Positions 10,836 to 20,750 of a stretch of DNA of 64,000 bases are shown piece by piece. Under the pieces are notes generated by a model, which did not search any database, had not been told where the DNA came from, and saw only the letters and a list, made by a program, of their open reading frames with translations. The DNA is from an uncultured Colwellia sp. (lineage in GTDB: Bacteria; Pseudomonadota; Gammaproteobacteria; Enterobacterales; Alteromonadaceae), in contig CAJXUN010000018.1 in assembly GCA_913061475.1 (NCBI GenBank), positions 1 through 64,000 on the forward strand, read 5' to 3'. A program made the position numbers and the translations under genes. The number at the start of each line of letters is the position of its first letter. The first letter of the stretch is position 1.

Positions 10836-11450
10836 ATGGAACTCAGCAGTTACTCGCTTTATTTTAGTATTTCACTTCTTGCCTCAATCAGTATTGGCCC
10901 TTCGGTTATATTGGCGGCGAGTAATGGGATAAATTTTGGTCGCAAAAAAGCACTGGCGGGTGTTTGTGGTCATGTCAGTGCGATATTAATTTTAGCGCTG
11001 ATATCGGCATCAGGATTAGGTCTTATTTTAATGGCCTCCGACTTAGCATTTACGGTTATTAAATACGCTGGCGCCGGCTACTTGCTTTATATTGGTATGG
11101 CGATTTGGCGTAGTAAAGGTCAATGGGCATTCGCTGATAAAAGTACTAAAATTCCAGCAAAACGTGCGCTATTTAAACAAAGTTTATTATTGGGACTGAG
11201 TAATCCAAAAGCTTTAGTATTTTTCTCTGCGTTATTCCCGCAGTTTATCCAGCCGATACAAGCAATTTTGCCACAGTTTTTACTTTTAGCAGGCACTAGT
11301 TTATGTAATGCCTTTGTTTTTACTTGCGTTTATGTAGCTGTCGCTTTTCGCTTTCGTCACTATTTTTTATCGACAATTGGTCAACGTTGGGTGGGTAAAA
11401 CAACGGGTGGCATCTTCGTCGGTTTTGCCGCCGCACTGATAGCAAGCTGA
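10836..11450 (+). CDS. LysE/RhtB-family amino-acid exporter
   Basis: The 204-residue membrane protein has about six hydrophobic segments and the N-terminal family signature SIGPSVILAASNGINFGRKK (residues 21-40), followed by AGVCGHVSAILI and later GLSNPKALVFFSALFPQF. LysE/RhtB proteins export lysine, threonine, homoserine lactones or similar compounds across the inner membrane. The substrate cannot be told from sequence. It stands alone between terminators, with CTCCTTCGGA upstream of the ATG. Confidence 0.9.
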   Translation: MELSSYSLYFSISLLASISIGPSVILAASNGINFGRKKALAGVCGHVSAILILALISASGLGLILMASDLAFTVIKYAGAGYLLYIGMAIWRSKGQWAFADKSTKIPAKRALFKQSLLLGLSNPKALVFFSALFPQFIQPIQAILPQFLLLAGTSLCNAFVFTCVYVAVAFRFRHYFLSTIGQRWVGKTTGGIFVGFAAALIAS

Positions 11451-11500
11451 TTAACATCGTGCTTAAAATTATCGATGTAACTTTTTTCAAGAATTACAAA

Positions 11501-11529
11501 TATAAAAAAGGGGAAGCAAATGCTTCCCC
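11501..11529 (-). terminator. Intrinsic terminator of the porin gene
   Basis: GGGGAAGCA and TGCTTCCCC form a 9-bp GC-rich stem. Read on the minus strand it is followed by TTTTTTATA, so it serves the minus-strand porin gene. It lacks a T run on the plus strand. Confidence 0.85.
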
Positions 11530-11610
11530 GAAAACAACCTCAATAAGAGGTTAACTAACGCAAGGTTTGAGCACTAATGATACTTAAGTACATCAGTGGC
11601 CTACTTAGAA

Positions 11611-12660
11611 CTAAAGCACATACTTGGCAGAGAATTGCACATAATCAGAATCAGCATTTTGATCTGCTGACTCAAAATTACCTACCTCAAAACCAAAGGA
11701 AAGTTCTTTAGTGTAATTTTTAAAGACATTCAGCCCCCAATGCCTTCTATCAGCATCAGCGACTTCAGTTGTCGTTTTACCATAAAATGCCGTGCTGCGA
11801 ATATCATCAGTCCAGAAATGGCGATAAGCTACCATATATGATGTCGTTTCTTCGACTTCTTCTCCCACTAGATCGCGAGCAGCGACAACACCAACATAAC
11901 GACCAGTTTCACCCCCATGGTATTGAAAACGAATATCATCTTTACCAAAGGTTTTTATTTTACCGGCGATACCATAACCAAAAGCAGATTCAGAATTACC
12001 ACCAACGGTATTCAGTTGCCGCGCTAAACCTGCAACTGAAACATTACCCCAATCACCATTAAAGGTGTATTTAGCGATAACATCTGGTACGGAATCTTGG
12101 CTCGGATCACCTTTATCTGATTCTGGATTTTCTATTGCTACTTGAAAATTTCCTTGGGTGTAACGGATTTGGCCCTGTCGAATAAAGGCTGCAGCATTAA
12201 GCGGCCCGGCAAAGTCAGCTGCTTCCGCTAAAGCGCTAGTATTAACAAAGGTTGACCAAGTTTGACCCACAAGAATATTTTTATATTTGATAAAAGCGTG
12301 ACGTAATCTTGGATTTGAAGAGTTAGAAACTATTTCATTACCACCGCCACCGTGGAAATCCATTTCAATAAAACCCGTGATATCACCATGAACATACTTG
12401 GTGTTAAAGCGCGATTCAGTTGCACGGAAGCTAAACTGAGAAATATCGCCAACGTTACCGGCACCAACCCAATAATCTTTGGTAATACTGTTGATATTGC
12501 CATCGACATAACGGGTATCAAGTTTAATATAACCACCAAATGTGATGGTATCGTCATTAGATAATTTAATTTCATAGCCCGCATGTGCACTACTAGCCAT
12601 AGCTAGAATACCTGATGCTAATAATAACTTTTTCTTATTCAACATTTTTGCTTTCCCCAT
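11611..12660 (-). CDS. Outer-membrane beta-barrel porin (DcaP-like)
   Basis: The 349-residue product starts with a signal peptide (KKKLLLASGILAMASSAHA, cut before GYEIKL), then TITFGGYIKLDTRYVDG, the start of a 16-strand-type barrel resembling DcaP-like porins. It ends KYVL, with alternating hydrophobic residues and no other domain. The second Met (12645, MLNKKKLL) is an equally good start. Such porins admit small solutes, and DcaP-type ones favour carboxylates. The substrate is not known. The preceding gene on this strand is the stand-alone acyl-CoA-synthetase C-domain, 113 bp or more upstream. Confidence 0.85.
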   Translation of the reverse strand: MGKAKMLNKKKLLLASGILAMASSAHAGYEIKLSNDDTITFGGYIKLDTRYVDGNINSITKDYWVGAGNVGDISQFSFRATESRFNTKYVHGDITGFIEMDFHGGGGNEIVSNSSNPRLRHAFIKYKNILVGQTWSTFVNTSALAEAADFAGPLNAAAFIRQGQIRYTQGNFQVAIENPESDKGDPSQDSVPDVIAKYTFNGDWGNVSVAGLARQLNTVGGNSESAFGYGIAGKIKTFGKDDIRFQYHGGETGRYVGVVAARDLVGEEVEETTSYMVAYRHFWTDDIRSTAFYGKTTTEVADADRRHWGLNVFKNYTKELSFGFEVGNFESADQNADSDYVQFSAKYVL

Positions 12661-12773
12661 ATGTGATTAACCTTAGAGCAACGGCATTGATACTCTGGCG
12701 GTATTTTTATCGTTTTATTATTGTTAATTACGTCTTTATTTTTCGTTGTAACTTTAAATATTTATTATTATTT

Positions 12774-13262
12774 TTATGCTGCATAGTTCATGGTTATATT
12801 TTCAGATTTTAATATTTTTCTATAAATTCTTTTGTTATTAACAGTAGGAAATTGCTCTACAAATTTGATCACATCGGCGCGAGCAAACTCCCCCAAACAA
12901 CCGGCAAGTTTTGCGTTAATGGCGTTTGATAATGTTGATAATTCAATAGCTGCATTATTTAACTCAACATAAACATGAAGGGTATTACCTTTTTTTTCAT
13001 GGGGTATGCCAAATACAATTACCTGATTAACGCCTGCCAATTGTTTAATAAACATTTCGATGGTGTCATTGGCAATGCGATAACCACTAACTTTATGAGC
13101 AGCAGTCGTTTGAGAAACTAACCAAATATAATCTTGGTCAATAGCTGATACGTCGTCTTTATTAGTATTATTTTCATCTGGAAAATAGCACCAATCTCCA
13201 TCGCTTGACTGCAACCAAGATAATTGTGCTTGTTGGCCACTGTGTATCGGCAAGTTTGGCAT
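12774..13262 (-). CDS. Stand-alone acyl-CoA-synthetase C-terminal-like domain
   Basis: The protein (162 residues from ATG 13262) resembles only the mobile C-terminal lid of AMP-forming acyl-CoA synthetases: hinge-like DQDYIWLVSQ, the core motif HKVSGYRI, then IVFGIPHEKKGN and the terminal PTVNNKRIYRKIL. In full enzymes the last motif is P..RSGKI.R and carries the catalytic Lys; here the aligned residues read NKRI, so the Lys is shifted or replaced. The AMP-binding N-domain is missing. I prefer ATG 13262 (AGAGAG upstream) to the TTG at 13298. It may be a degraded enzyme or a domain with a new role. Confidence 0.7.
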   Translation of the reverse strand: MPNLPIHSGQQAQLSWLQSSDGDWCYFPDENNTNKDDVSAIDQDYIWLVSQTTAAHKVSGYRIANDTIEMFIKQLAGVNQVIVFGIPHEKKGNTLHVYVELNNAAIELSTLSNAINAKLAGCLGEFARADVIKFVEQFPTVNNKRIYRKILKSENITMNYAA

Positions 13263-13352
13263 ATCACTCTCTAAGTCATCACTTTGAACGATTTTCAATC
13301 AAAGTTATTTATTATATTGCTAACACTAGAGAGTAAGGAGGAATTTATAAAT

Positions 13353-13399
13353 TAGACCTAAGTCTAAAATAGCCACCAAATAAGGTAGACTTTAGTCTA
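13353..13399. promoter_or_regulatory. Pair of TAGAC-N4-GTCTA dyads (candidate operators)
   Basis: TAGACCTAAGTCTA at 13353-13366 and TAGACTTTAGTCTA at 13386-13399 share perfect 5-bp arms. Their centres are 33 bp apart, about three helical turns, so one protein could bind both on the same face. They lie between the divergent AMP-binding-domain gene and the peptidase gene. The cognate regulator is not identifiable in this window. Confidence 0.6.
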
Positions 13400-13527
13400 G
13401 ATAACAATAAATTAAGCTAATTATCGCAGTCATTTAACTACTGGTCGATAATTGTGAGAGCTGAGGCTTAGTAGATGATAGAATACTAAAAACACTAATT
13501 TTATAACTAAAAAATACAAGGTTATTC

Positions 13528-15822
13528 ATGGTTTCCAAAATAAATATTATATCGTCAACTCTGGTATTCACATGTCTATTCAGTATGGTTTTTGATGCCA
13601 ACGCCGAATCATTAAATGTTGAGCAATATCAGCAGGCTGAGCGTCAACTTGGCAAACATACCGAAAAATTAGTGACGGGAACGTTAAACAAACCTAGTTG
13701 GACTGACAATAACCAGCTTACATATAGCAGTAATACCGAGCAGGGCGAGCAATTTTTTATTTTTGATGTTGCGACAAAAGAAAAGGATTTGGCGTTCGAT
13801 CATCAAAAACTTGCAACGGCGCTATCTACCAGCACCAAACAAGAAGCTAAAGCTGAAAAACTGCCTTTTACATCTTTTGAGTTAATCAATAACCAAACTA
13901 TTTTGATAAAAATAAAAGATGATTTATATCAGTGTAATATTGAGCGCTATTCATGTAATCAAGTAAAAAACACCGCTAAAGATAATGAATTAGTCGCGCC
14001 TAATGGCTTACATGCAGTTTATATTCAAGACCACAACTTATGGCTACGTAAGCTCAGTGATAATAGCAAAAAACAATTAACCACTGACGGTGTAAAAGAC
14101 TTTGGTTATAGCACGAATAACGCTGGCTGGGTGCGTGATGAAAAGCCAGTGATTAAATGGTCGCCTGATTCGAAAAAACTAACCACCTTTAAACACGATG
14201 GCCGAAATGTGGGTGAAATGGGCATAGTATCGACAGCAGTAGGGCATCCAAAAATTGATGTCTGGAAATATCCATTACCTGGCGATAAAAATATTTTCAA
14301 AATTCATCGCGTTGTTATCGATGTTGAACAAGCTAAAGTAATACCGCTTGATATGCCAGCTGATGATCACCGTTCAACCATTACTGACCATGTTGCTGGC
14401 CGTGATGGCAGTTTATTAGATATCGATTGGGCAAGCGATAGCAGCCACTTCGCTTTTGTTTCCTCAACACGCGATCACAAAACCGCTACCTTAAAAATTG
14501 CCGATGCAACAAGCGGTAAGGTTCGCACGATTTTTACTGAAACAGCTGAAAGTTTCTTTGAGTCTGGGGTTAGCGGCATTAGCTGGAAGTACCTTGATAA
14601 AACTCATGAGTTTATTTGGTTTTCGCAACGCTCAAACTGGGGGCATTTATACCTTATTGATGCCGCAACAGGTAAAGTCAAAAATCAAATTACCCAAGGT
14701 GACTGGACTGTTTTAGAGCTACTTAATGTCAATCAACAAACCGGAAAATTACTTTTCACTGGAGCAGGAAAAGAGGGCGGTGATCCATACTTTCATTATC
14801 TGTACAGCGTCAATAAAGATGGTTCAAACCTAACACTGTTAACCCCTGAGCAAAAACATCATCGTATTACTCTAAGTAACGATGCTAAGTATTTTTTAGA
14901 TAGAGTTTCTACGCCAGACCAACCTGAAACTAGCTTTATTCGCAGTACCAGTAGTAAGTCTGGTTTTGTTGTAGAACAAATGGATATTAGCAAGCTAAGT
15001 GCTACCGGCTGGCAAGCACCAACGCCATTTATAGTTAAAGACCGAAATAACCAGCATGACATCTATGGCTTAATGTACAAACCTAGCGATTTTGACGCTA
15101 GCAAGTCTTACCCTGTGGTCAATTATTTATATCCTGGCCCACAAGTGGGTAGCATTAGGGGCCGCCACTTTAGAGCTGCTCGTGGTGACAACCAAGCTAT
15201 TGCTGAACTTGGTTTTATTGTTATTGAAATTGATGCACTAGGAACACCGGGTCGTTCAAAGAGCTTTCATGAGTTTTATTATAAAAATATGGGCGACAGC
15301 GGTATTCCTGATCAAGTAGCGGCTATTAAACAATTGGCAAAAGACAATAGTTGGATTGATATTAATCGTGTTGGTATCTGGGGTCATTCAGGTGGCGGGT
15401 TTGCTTCAACTCGTGCTTTATTGACCTTCCCTAATTTTTATTCTGTCGCAGTATCACAAGCGGGTAATCATGATAACAGAAATTATGCCGACGAATGGGG
15501 CGAAAAATATCACGGGCTATTAGTGAAAAATGATGATGGCACAACGAACTATGACAGCCAAGCGAATCAACTAATCGTAGAAAAGCTCAAAGGTAAATTG
15601 TTAATTGCACATGGTACTACGGATACTAACGTGCCACCGTATAACACCCTAGTAGTGGTAGAGGCGCTCATTAAAGCCAATAAAGACTTTGATATGCTAA
15701 TGCTACCTAATCATGGCCATGGATTTGCTAGAAAGCCTTACATGATGCGCAAGCGCTGGGACTATTTTGTGCAACATTTAATGGGGTTAACACCACCAAA
15801 AGAGTTTACTTTCACTATGTAG
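13528..15822 (+). CDS. S9-family prolyl oligopeptidase (dipeptidyl-peptidase IV type), secreted
   Basis: The 764-residue protein has a signal peptide (cut after DANA), an N-terminal beta-propeller (about 60-490; GWVRDEKPVIKWSPDSKK) and a C-terminal alpha/beta-hydrolase domain. The catalytic Ser is in WGHSGGGFAST (Ser621), the Asp in GTTDTNVPP (Asp699) and the His in LPNHGHGFA (His729 or His731). Such enzymes remove Xaa-Pro or Xaa-Ala dipeptides from peptides in the periplasm or outside the cell, fitting a proteolytic marine lifestyle. The nucleophile motif is GHSGGG rather than the common GWSYGG. The gene is probably controlled by the dyads upstream. Confidence 0.92.
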   Translation: MVSKINIISSTLVFTCLFSMVFDANAESLNVEQYQQAERQLGKHTEKLVTGTLNKPSWTDNNQLTYSSNTEQGEQFFIFDVATKEKDLAFDHQKLATALSTSTKQEAKAEKLPFTSFELINNQTILIKIKDDLYQCNIERYSCNQVKNTAKDNELVAPNGLHAVYIQDHNLWLRKLSDNSKKQLTTDGVKDFGYSTNNAGWVRDEKPVIKWSPDSKKLTTFKHDGRNVGEMGIVSTAVGHPKIDVWKYPLPGDKNIFKIHRVVIDVEQAKVIPLDMPADDHRSTITDHVAGRDGSLLDIDWASDSSHFAFVSSTRDHKTATLKIADATSGKVRTIFTETAESFFESGVSGISWKYLDKTHEFIWFSQRSNWGHLYLIDAATGKVKNQITQGDWTVLELLNVNQQTGKLLFTGAGKEGGDPYFHYLYSVNKDGSNLTLLTPEQKHHRITLSNDAKYFLDRVSTPDQPETSFIRSTSSKSGFVVEQMDISKLSATGWQAPTPFIVKDRNNQHDIYGLMYKPSDFDASKSYPVVNYLYPGPQVGSIRGRHFRAARGDNQAIAELGFIVIEIDALGTPGRSKSFHEFYYKNMGDSGIPDQVAAIKQLAKDNSWIDINRVGIWGHSGGGFASTRALLTFPNFYSVAVSQAGNHDNRNYADEWGEKYHGLLVKNDDGTTNYDSQANQLIVEKLKGKLLIAHGTTDTNVPPYNTLVVVEALIKANKDFDMLMLPNHGHGFARKPYMMRKRWDYFVQHLMGLTPPKEFTFTM

Positions 15823-15890
15823 CCTTAACTCTGGATAAGCTAAGTCTGTAACATATGACGCATGGCGACTAACGATAACATCTAAAATAT

Positions 15891-15915
15891 AAAAGGGAGC
15901 ATCAAGCTCCCTTTT
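15891..15915. terminator. Bidirectional intrinsic terminator
   Basis: AAAAGGGAGC and GCTCCCTTTT pair around an ATCAA loop between the convergent peptidase and yceI genes. A/T runs on both sides allow it to act in both directions. Confidence 0.9.
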
Positions 15916-15937
15916 TACTCATGATTCACGAGTAAAT

Positions 15938-16498
15938 TTACTGGCGAATACCTTCAATGTGCAATATGAGATCAACTTTACCAAAGTCTTTCTTAAAGCC
16001 AAAATCGCCCATGGCAATACTTGCTGTACCACTAAAGCCTGCACGGTAACCTCCCCAAGGATCATCACCTTCACCTACTTTTACAGCGTCGATTACTAAT
16101 GGCTTGGTTACGCCATGCAATGTTAGATCGCCTGCTATCTCAAGCTTGCCTGCACCTTTCTCAGTAACCTTGTTACTAACAAATGTTGCTTGAGCATATT
16201 TACTGACATCTAAGAAATCATCAGAACGCACGTGTTTATCACGTTTATCGTGGTTTGAATCAAAACTTGCAGTGTTAATGGTTACGCTAATTTTTGAGGC
16301 AGCGATATTGTCTTTATCATAAGAAAAATTGCCTGAAAACTCGTTAAACCTTCCAGCAAGAACACTAAAACCAAGATGACTCGCTTCAAAATTAATTGAA
16401 GCATGTGCACCTTTAGTATCAATAACATAATCCGCTGCAAAAGCCGGTATTAATGCACTTGACGTTAACAGCGCGCTAGCAAGTAATATATTTTTCAT
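15938..16498 (-). CDS. yceI: YceI-family periplasmic protein
   Basis: The 186-residue protein has a signal peptide (ends IPAFAA) and a YceI lipocalin-like barrel: YVIDTKGAHASINFEASHLG at the mature N-terminus, ASFDSNHDKRDKHVRSDDFLD in the middle and GVTKPLVIDA near residue 130. YceI proteins bind polyisoprenoid quinones or similar lipids. It follows a cytochrome b561 gene by 40 bp, a recurrent pairing suggesting shared redox or quinone handling in the periplasm; the pairing is seen, the role inferred. Confidence 0.92.
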   Translation of the reverse strand: MKNILLASALLTSSALIPAFAADYVIDTKGAHASINFEASHLGFSVLAGRFNEFSGNFSYDKDNIAASKISVTINTASFDSNHDKRDKHVRSDDFLDVSKYAQATFVSNKVTEKGAGKLEIAGDLTLHGVTKPLVIDAVKVGEGDDPWGGYRAGFSGTASIAMGDFGFKKDFGKVDLILHIEGIRQ

Positions 16499-16538
16499 CT
16501 TATTTCCTTTAATTATCTATCTAAATGGATGTAGTAAA

Positions 16539-17108
16539 TTAATTTAACTTGGTCATGCGTTTAAGCGTGACATCTTTGTCAATGAAGTGATGTTTTAACG
16601 CGGCTAACGCATGCAATATTGCAAAACAAATCAAGCCGTAGGCTAAATAATAATGTATAGCACCGGCAATATCTTCTTGGTTTGCTATCGATAGCGCTAA
16701 TGGCGTGACATTGAACCAATCAAATACAGCAATAGCTTTATCACTCGTGATCAAATATCCTGAAATCATTACCGATAATAGTACGATGTATAAAATTACC
16801 GTCATGACAGAAGAAGCCTTTCTCTCTAAGCCACTATGACTACTGATAACTTCAAGCTTGCCAGCTGTTTTCCGCCAAAATAACCGTAATAGTGTTGCAA
16901 TAAATAACAAGATGCCAATGCTTTCGTGCCAATGAGGTGCTAATTGGTACCATTCGCTATAGTAATTTAGCCCGACCATCCAATAGCCTAAACCAAAAAG
17001 ACCAAAAACAGTTAATGCTGACAGCCAATGTAGTGCTTTGCTGACTACACCATACTGGTGTTGGCTATTTTTCCACAATAACTTATTACGAATCATTTTC
17101 TTTCTCAC
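16539..17108 (-). CDS. Cytochrome b561-family membrane protein
   Basis: The 189 residues show four transmembrane segments with the haem-ligand histidines expected of the family: KALHWLSALTVFG in the first segment, APHWHESIGILLF in the second, and AGAIHYYLAY plus AILHALAALKHHF in the fourth. It should pass electrons between quinol and periplasmic acceptors. It heads a two-gene unit with yceI. ATG 17096 (MIRNKLLW) is an alternative start. Confidence 0.92.
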   Translation of the reverse strand: MRKKMIRNKLLWKNSQHQYGVVSKALHWLSALTVFGLFGLGYWMVGLNYYSEWYQLAPHWHESIGILLFIATLLRLFWRKTAGKLEVISSHSGLERKASSVMTVILYIVLLSVMISGYLITSDKAIAVFDWFNVTPLALSIANQEDIAGAIHYYLAYGLICFAILHALAALKHHFIDKDVTLKRMTKLN

Positions 17109-17298
17109 TTGCTACCGATTTATCCAGTTTAGCGATTCATAAACAATAAACCTAGTCATTTTGCCGCAAAATAGTTCACTTTGTCGTATTTGCTTGGCAG
17201 GGCCAAAAATATACGCTAGCTAAACCTATCATTGCGCTAGATCAAAGCAGTCACTGCTTAGCAGCATAGAATGAAATTAGACCAAGGAGATGAATGTT

Positions 17299-17610
17299 AT
17301 GAACAACGTGATCTTAAATAATTTGTTTGAAAAGAAAGTTGAATTACAGCAACGAGTTGACGCCATTGAAGCAGACTTCAAAAAGGGACGTTCAGCAGAC
17401 TTCTCCGAACAAACAACTGAAAACGAAAATAACGAAGTATTAAACGAAATACATCATGAAGCCAAGTTAGAACTTGGTCTGATTAATCACGCTATCGCTC
17501 GTTTTGAAAATGATGAATATGGTATTTGTAGCCAATGTACAGAAGCTATTAATCCTGATCGCCTAAAAGTTTTACCTTATATAGATACTTGCATTAATTG
17601 CGCTAAATAG
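17299..17610 (+). CDS. DksA/TraR-type C4 zinc-finger protein
   Basis: The 103-residue protein has an acidic helical N-terminus and a C-terminal CSQCTEAINPDRLKVLPYIDTCINCAK finger (two C-x2-C pairs), like small DksA/TraR relatives that bind in the RNA polymerase secondary channel. The AAGGAGA at 17284-17290 sits eight bases before ATG 17299 but overlaps the other in-frame ATG at 17290, so the later start is preferred. It is probably cotranscribed with the DUF465 gene 11 bp downstream. Whether it modulates transcription is unknown. Confidence 0.85.
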   Translation: MNNVILNNLFEKKVELQQRVDAIEADFKKGRSADFSEQTTENENNEVLNEIHHEAKLELGLINHAIARFENDEYGICSQCTEAINPDRLKVLPYIDTCINCAK

Positions 17611-17621
17611 GAGCAACAAAA

Positions 17622-17870
17622 ATGATAGAAAAACACGATTTACACCATGAGTTACCCGAGTTTGAACACGAAATTAGACAGCTAAAAATGTCTGATGCTC
17701 ATTTTGCTCGTTTATTCAAAGAGTATCATGAGTTAGACCATGAGGTTCATCGCATTGAAGAGGGAGTTGAGACAACATCTGATGACTATTTAGAAACTAA
17801 AAAAATAGCTCGTCTACGCCTAAAAGATGAACTATTTAACATGCTAAAGAAAGTTAAAGTTCAGGCATAA
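17622..17870 (+). CDS. DUF465/YdcH-family small protein
   Basis: The 82-residue acidic, helical protein (HHELPEFEHEIRQLKMSD, HFARLFKEYHELDHEVHRIE, then KKIARLRLKDELFNMLKK) fits the DUF465/YdcH family, whose function is not established. AGGAGC precedes the ATG. It is the second gene of the pair with the zinc-finger protein. Confidence 0.9.
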   Translation: MIEKHDLHHELPEFEHEIRQLKMSDAHFARLFKEYHELDHEVHRIEEGVETTSDDYLETKKIARLRLKDELFNMLKKVKVQA

Positions 17871-17891
17871 CAACATAGTATTTTAGACAAT

Positions 17892-17930
17892 AAAAAGCGA
17901 CTAATTACCGAAGTAAAAGTCGCTTTTTTT
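17892..17930. terminator. Bidirectional terminator between the DUF465 gene and the atp operon
   Basis: AAAAAGCGACT pairs with AGTCGCTTTTT. Read on either strand the stem is followed by T residues, so it ends both the DUF465 unit and the atp operon. Confidence 0.9.
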
Positions 17931-17951
17931 ATCACTAAAACTTACTGTTAG

Positions 17952-18371
17952 CTAGTTTTTGCTTGACGCTTGTATAACACGTAATTGTGCAACAGCACGA
18001 GCTAATTCAGCTGCAGCTTCTGCATAATCAACATCGTTGCCGTGTTCATTCATATGCTTCTCTGCGCGCTCTTTAGCCTGAAGTGCAGCTTGTTCATCTA
18101 AATCACCGCCACGTACTGCGATATCCGCCAATACTGTAACGTTATTAGGTTGAACTTCTAACATACCGCCAGAAAGATAGATGATTTCTTCTTCACCACC
18201 TTTTTTAACGATTCGTGCCATACCAGGTTTTAGTGAGGTCAGCAAAGGTGCGTGACCAGGCATAATACCTAATTCACCTTCGCTACCTGTGATCTGTAAT
18301 GATTCAATGCTACCAGAAAATAAGCTTTCTTCAGCACTTACGACATTAAGATTTACAGAAAGTATTGCCAT
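17952..18371 (-). CDS. atpC: F1Fo ATP synthase epsilon subunit
   Basis: The 139 residues have an N-terminal beta sandwich ([27 protein letters not shown]) and a C-terminal helical hairpin ([14 protein letters not shown]). Epsilon joins the rotor to F1 and inhibits hydrolysis. It is the last gene of the operon, 46 bp after atpD, and precedes the bidirectional terminator. Confidence 0.97.
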   Translation of the reverse strand: MAILSVNLNVVSAEESLFSGSIESLQITGSEGELGIMPGHAPLLTSLKPGMARIVKKGGEEEIIYLSGGMLEVQPNNVTVLADIAVRGGDLDEQAALQAKERAEKHMNEHGNDVDYAEAAAELARAVAQLRVIQASSKN

Positions 18372-18417
18372 GTGACCTCCTAATTGGTGATTAACATAGG
18401 TTAATCACCAAGCTTCA

Positions 18418-19827
<1,410 letters not shown>

Positions 19828-19861
19828 TTATTTACTAATAAAATAAACAAAGAACCTTTGC

Positions 19862-20722
19862 TTATACCGCTGCTGCACCAGCACAAATTTCACCCAATTC
19901 TTGAGTAATACCTGCTTGACGAGCTTTGTTATATACCAATTGTAAATCGTTAATTAAGTCACCCGCATTATCTGTTGCAGCTTTCATTGCAACCATACGA
20001 GCAGCTTGTTCACATGCGAGGTTTTCAACCACACCTTGATATACTTGAGATTCTGTATAGCGAACCAATAAATGTTCAAGTATTGCTTGAGCATCTGGTT
20101 CGTAAATGTAATCCCAGCGATGCTTAATAGCGTCATCATCTGACTTAGGCAAAGGTAAAAGTTGATCGATTGTCGGTTTTTGCGTCATGGTATTAACAAA
20201 CTTGTTATATACAATGAACAATCTGTCTATCTCACCATTATCATAGGCATTTAGCATAACCTTCACACTACCGATTAAATCAGTTAATGAAGGGTTATCA
20301 CCTAATCCCGATGTTTGTGATACAACTTTAGCACCCATGTTATTGAAAAATGACGTAGCTTTAGAACCTACTACGGCAAATTCAACATCAGCGCCAGCTG
20401 CTTGGTGTTTACCAGCATCCGCTAGTACTTGTTTAAACAAGTTAATGTTTAAACCACCACACAAACCACGGTCTGTTGAGACAACAATATAACCTACACG
20501 CTTAGCTTCTCGTTCAACCATATATGGATGACGAAATTCAAGATTACCAAGCGCGATGTGACCGATCACATTTCGCATATTTTCAGCGTATGGACGAGAG
20601 GCAGCCATGCTATCTTGCGCTCTGCGCATTTTGCTAGCTGCAACCATTTCCATCGCGCTGGTGATTTTCTGTGTATTTTTTACACTTCCAATCTTCGATT
20701 TTATCTCTTTAGCGCCGGACAT
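19862..20722 (-). CDS. atpG: F1Fo ATP synthase gamma subunit
   Basis: The 286-residue central-stalk subunit begins [20 protein letters not shown], keeps the GGLNINLF core motif (STDRGLCGG) and ends with the conserved coiled-coil helix ([18 protein letters not shown]). Both terminal helices make up the rotating shaft. It lies 28 bp after atpA. Confidence 0.98.
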   Translation of the reverse strand: MSGAKEIKSKIGSVKNTQKITSAMEMVAASKMRRAQDSMAASRPYAENMRNVIGHIALGNLEFRHPYMVEREAKRVGYIVVSTDRGLCGGLNINLFKQVLADAGKHQAAGADVEFAVVGSKATSFFNNMGAKVVSQTSGLGDNPSLTDLIGSVKVMLNAYDNGEIDRLFIVYNKFVNTMTQKPTIDQLLPLPKSDDDAIKHRWDYIYEPDAQAILEHLLVRYTESQVYQGVVENLACEQAARMVAMKAATDNAGDLINDLQLVYNKARQAGITQELGEICAGAAAV

Positions 20723-20750
20723 GACTATTCTCCCGAAAAGGTTAACTCAA

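Noticed and set aside
17230-17243. FNR-like site (TTGCG-N4-ATCAA) before the zinc-finger gene
   Set aside because: Only one half-site fits the TTGAT-N4-ATCAA consensus, which is too weak to call.
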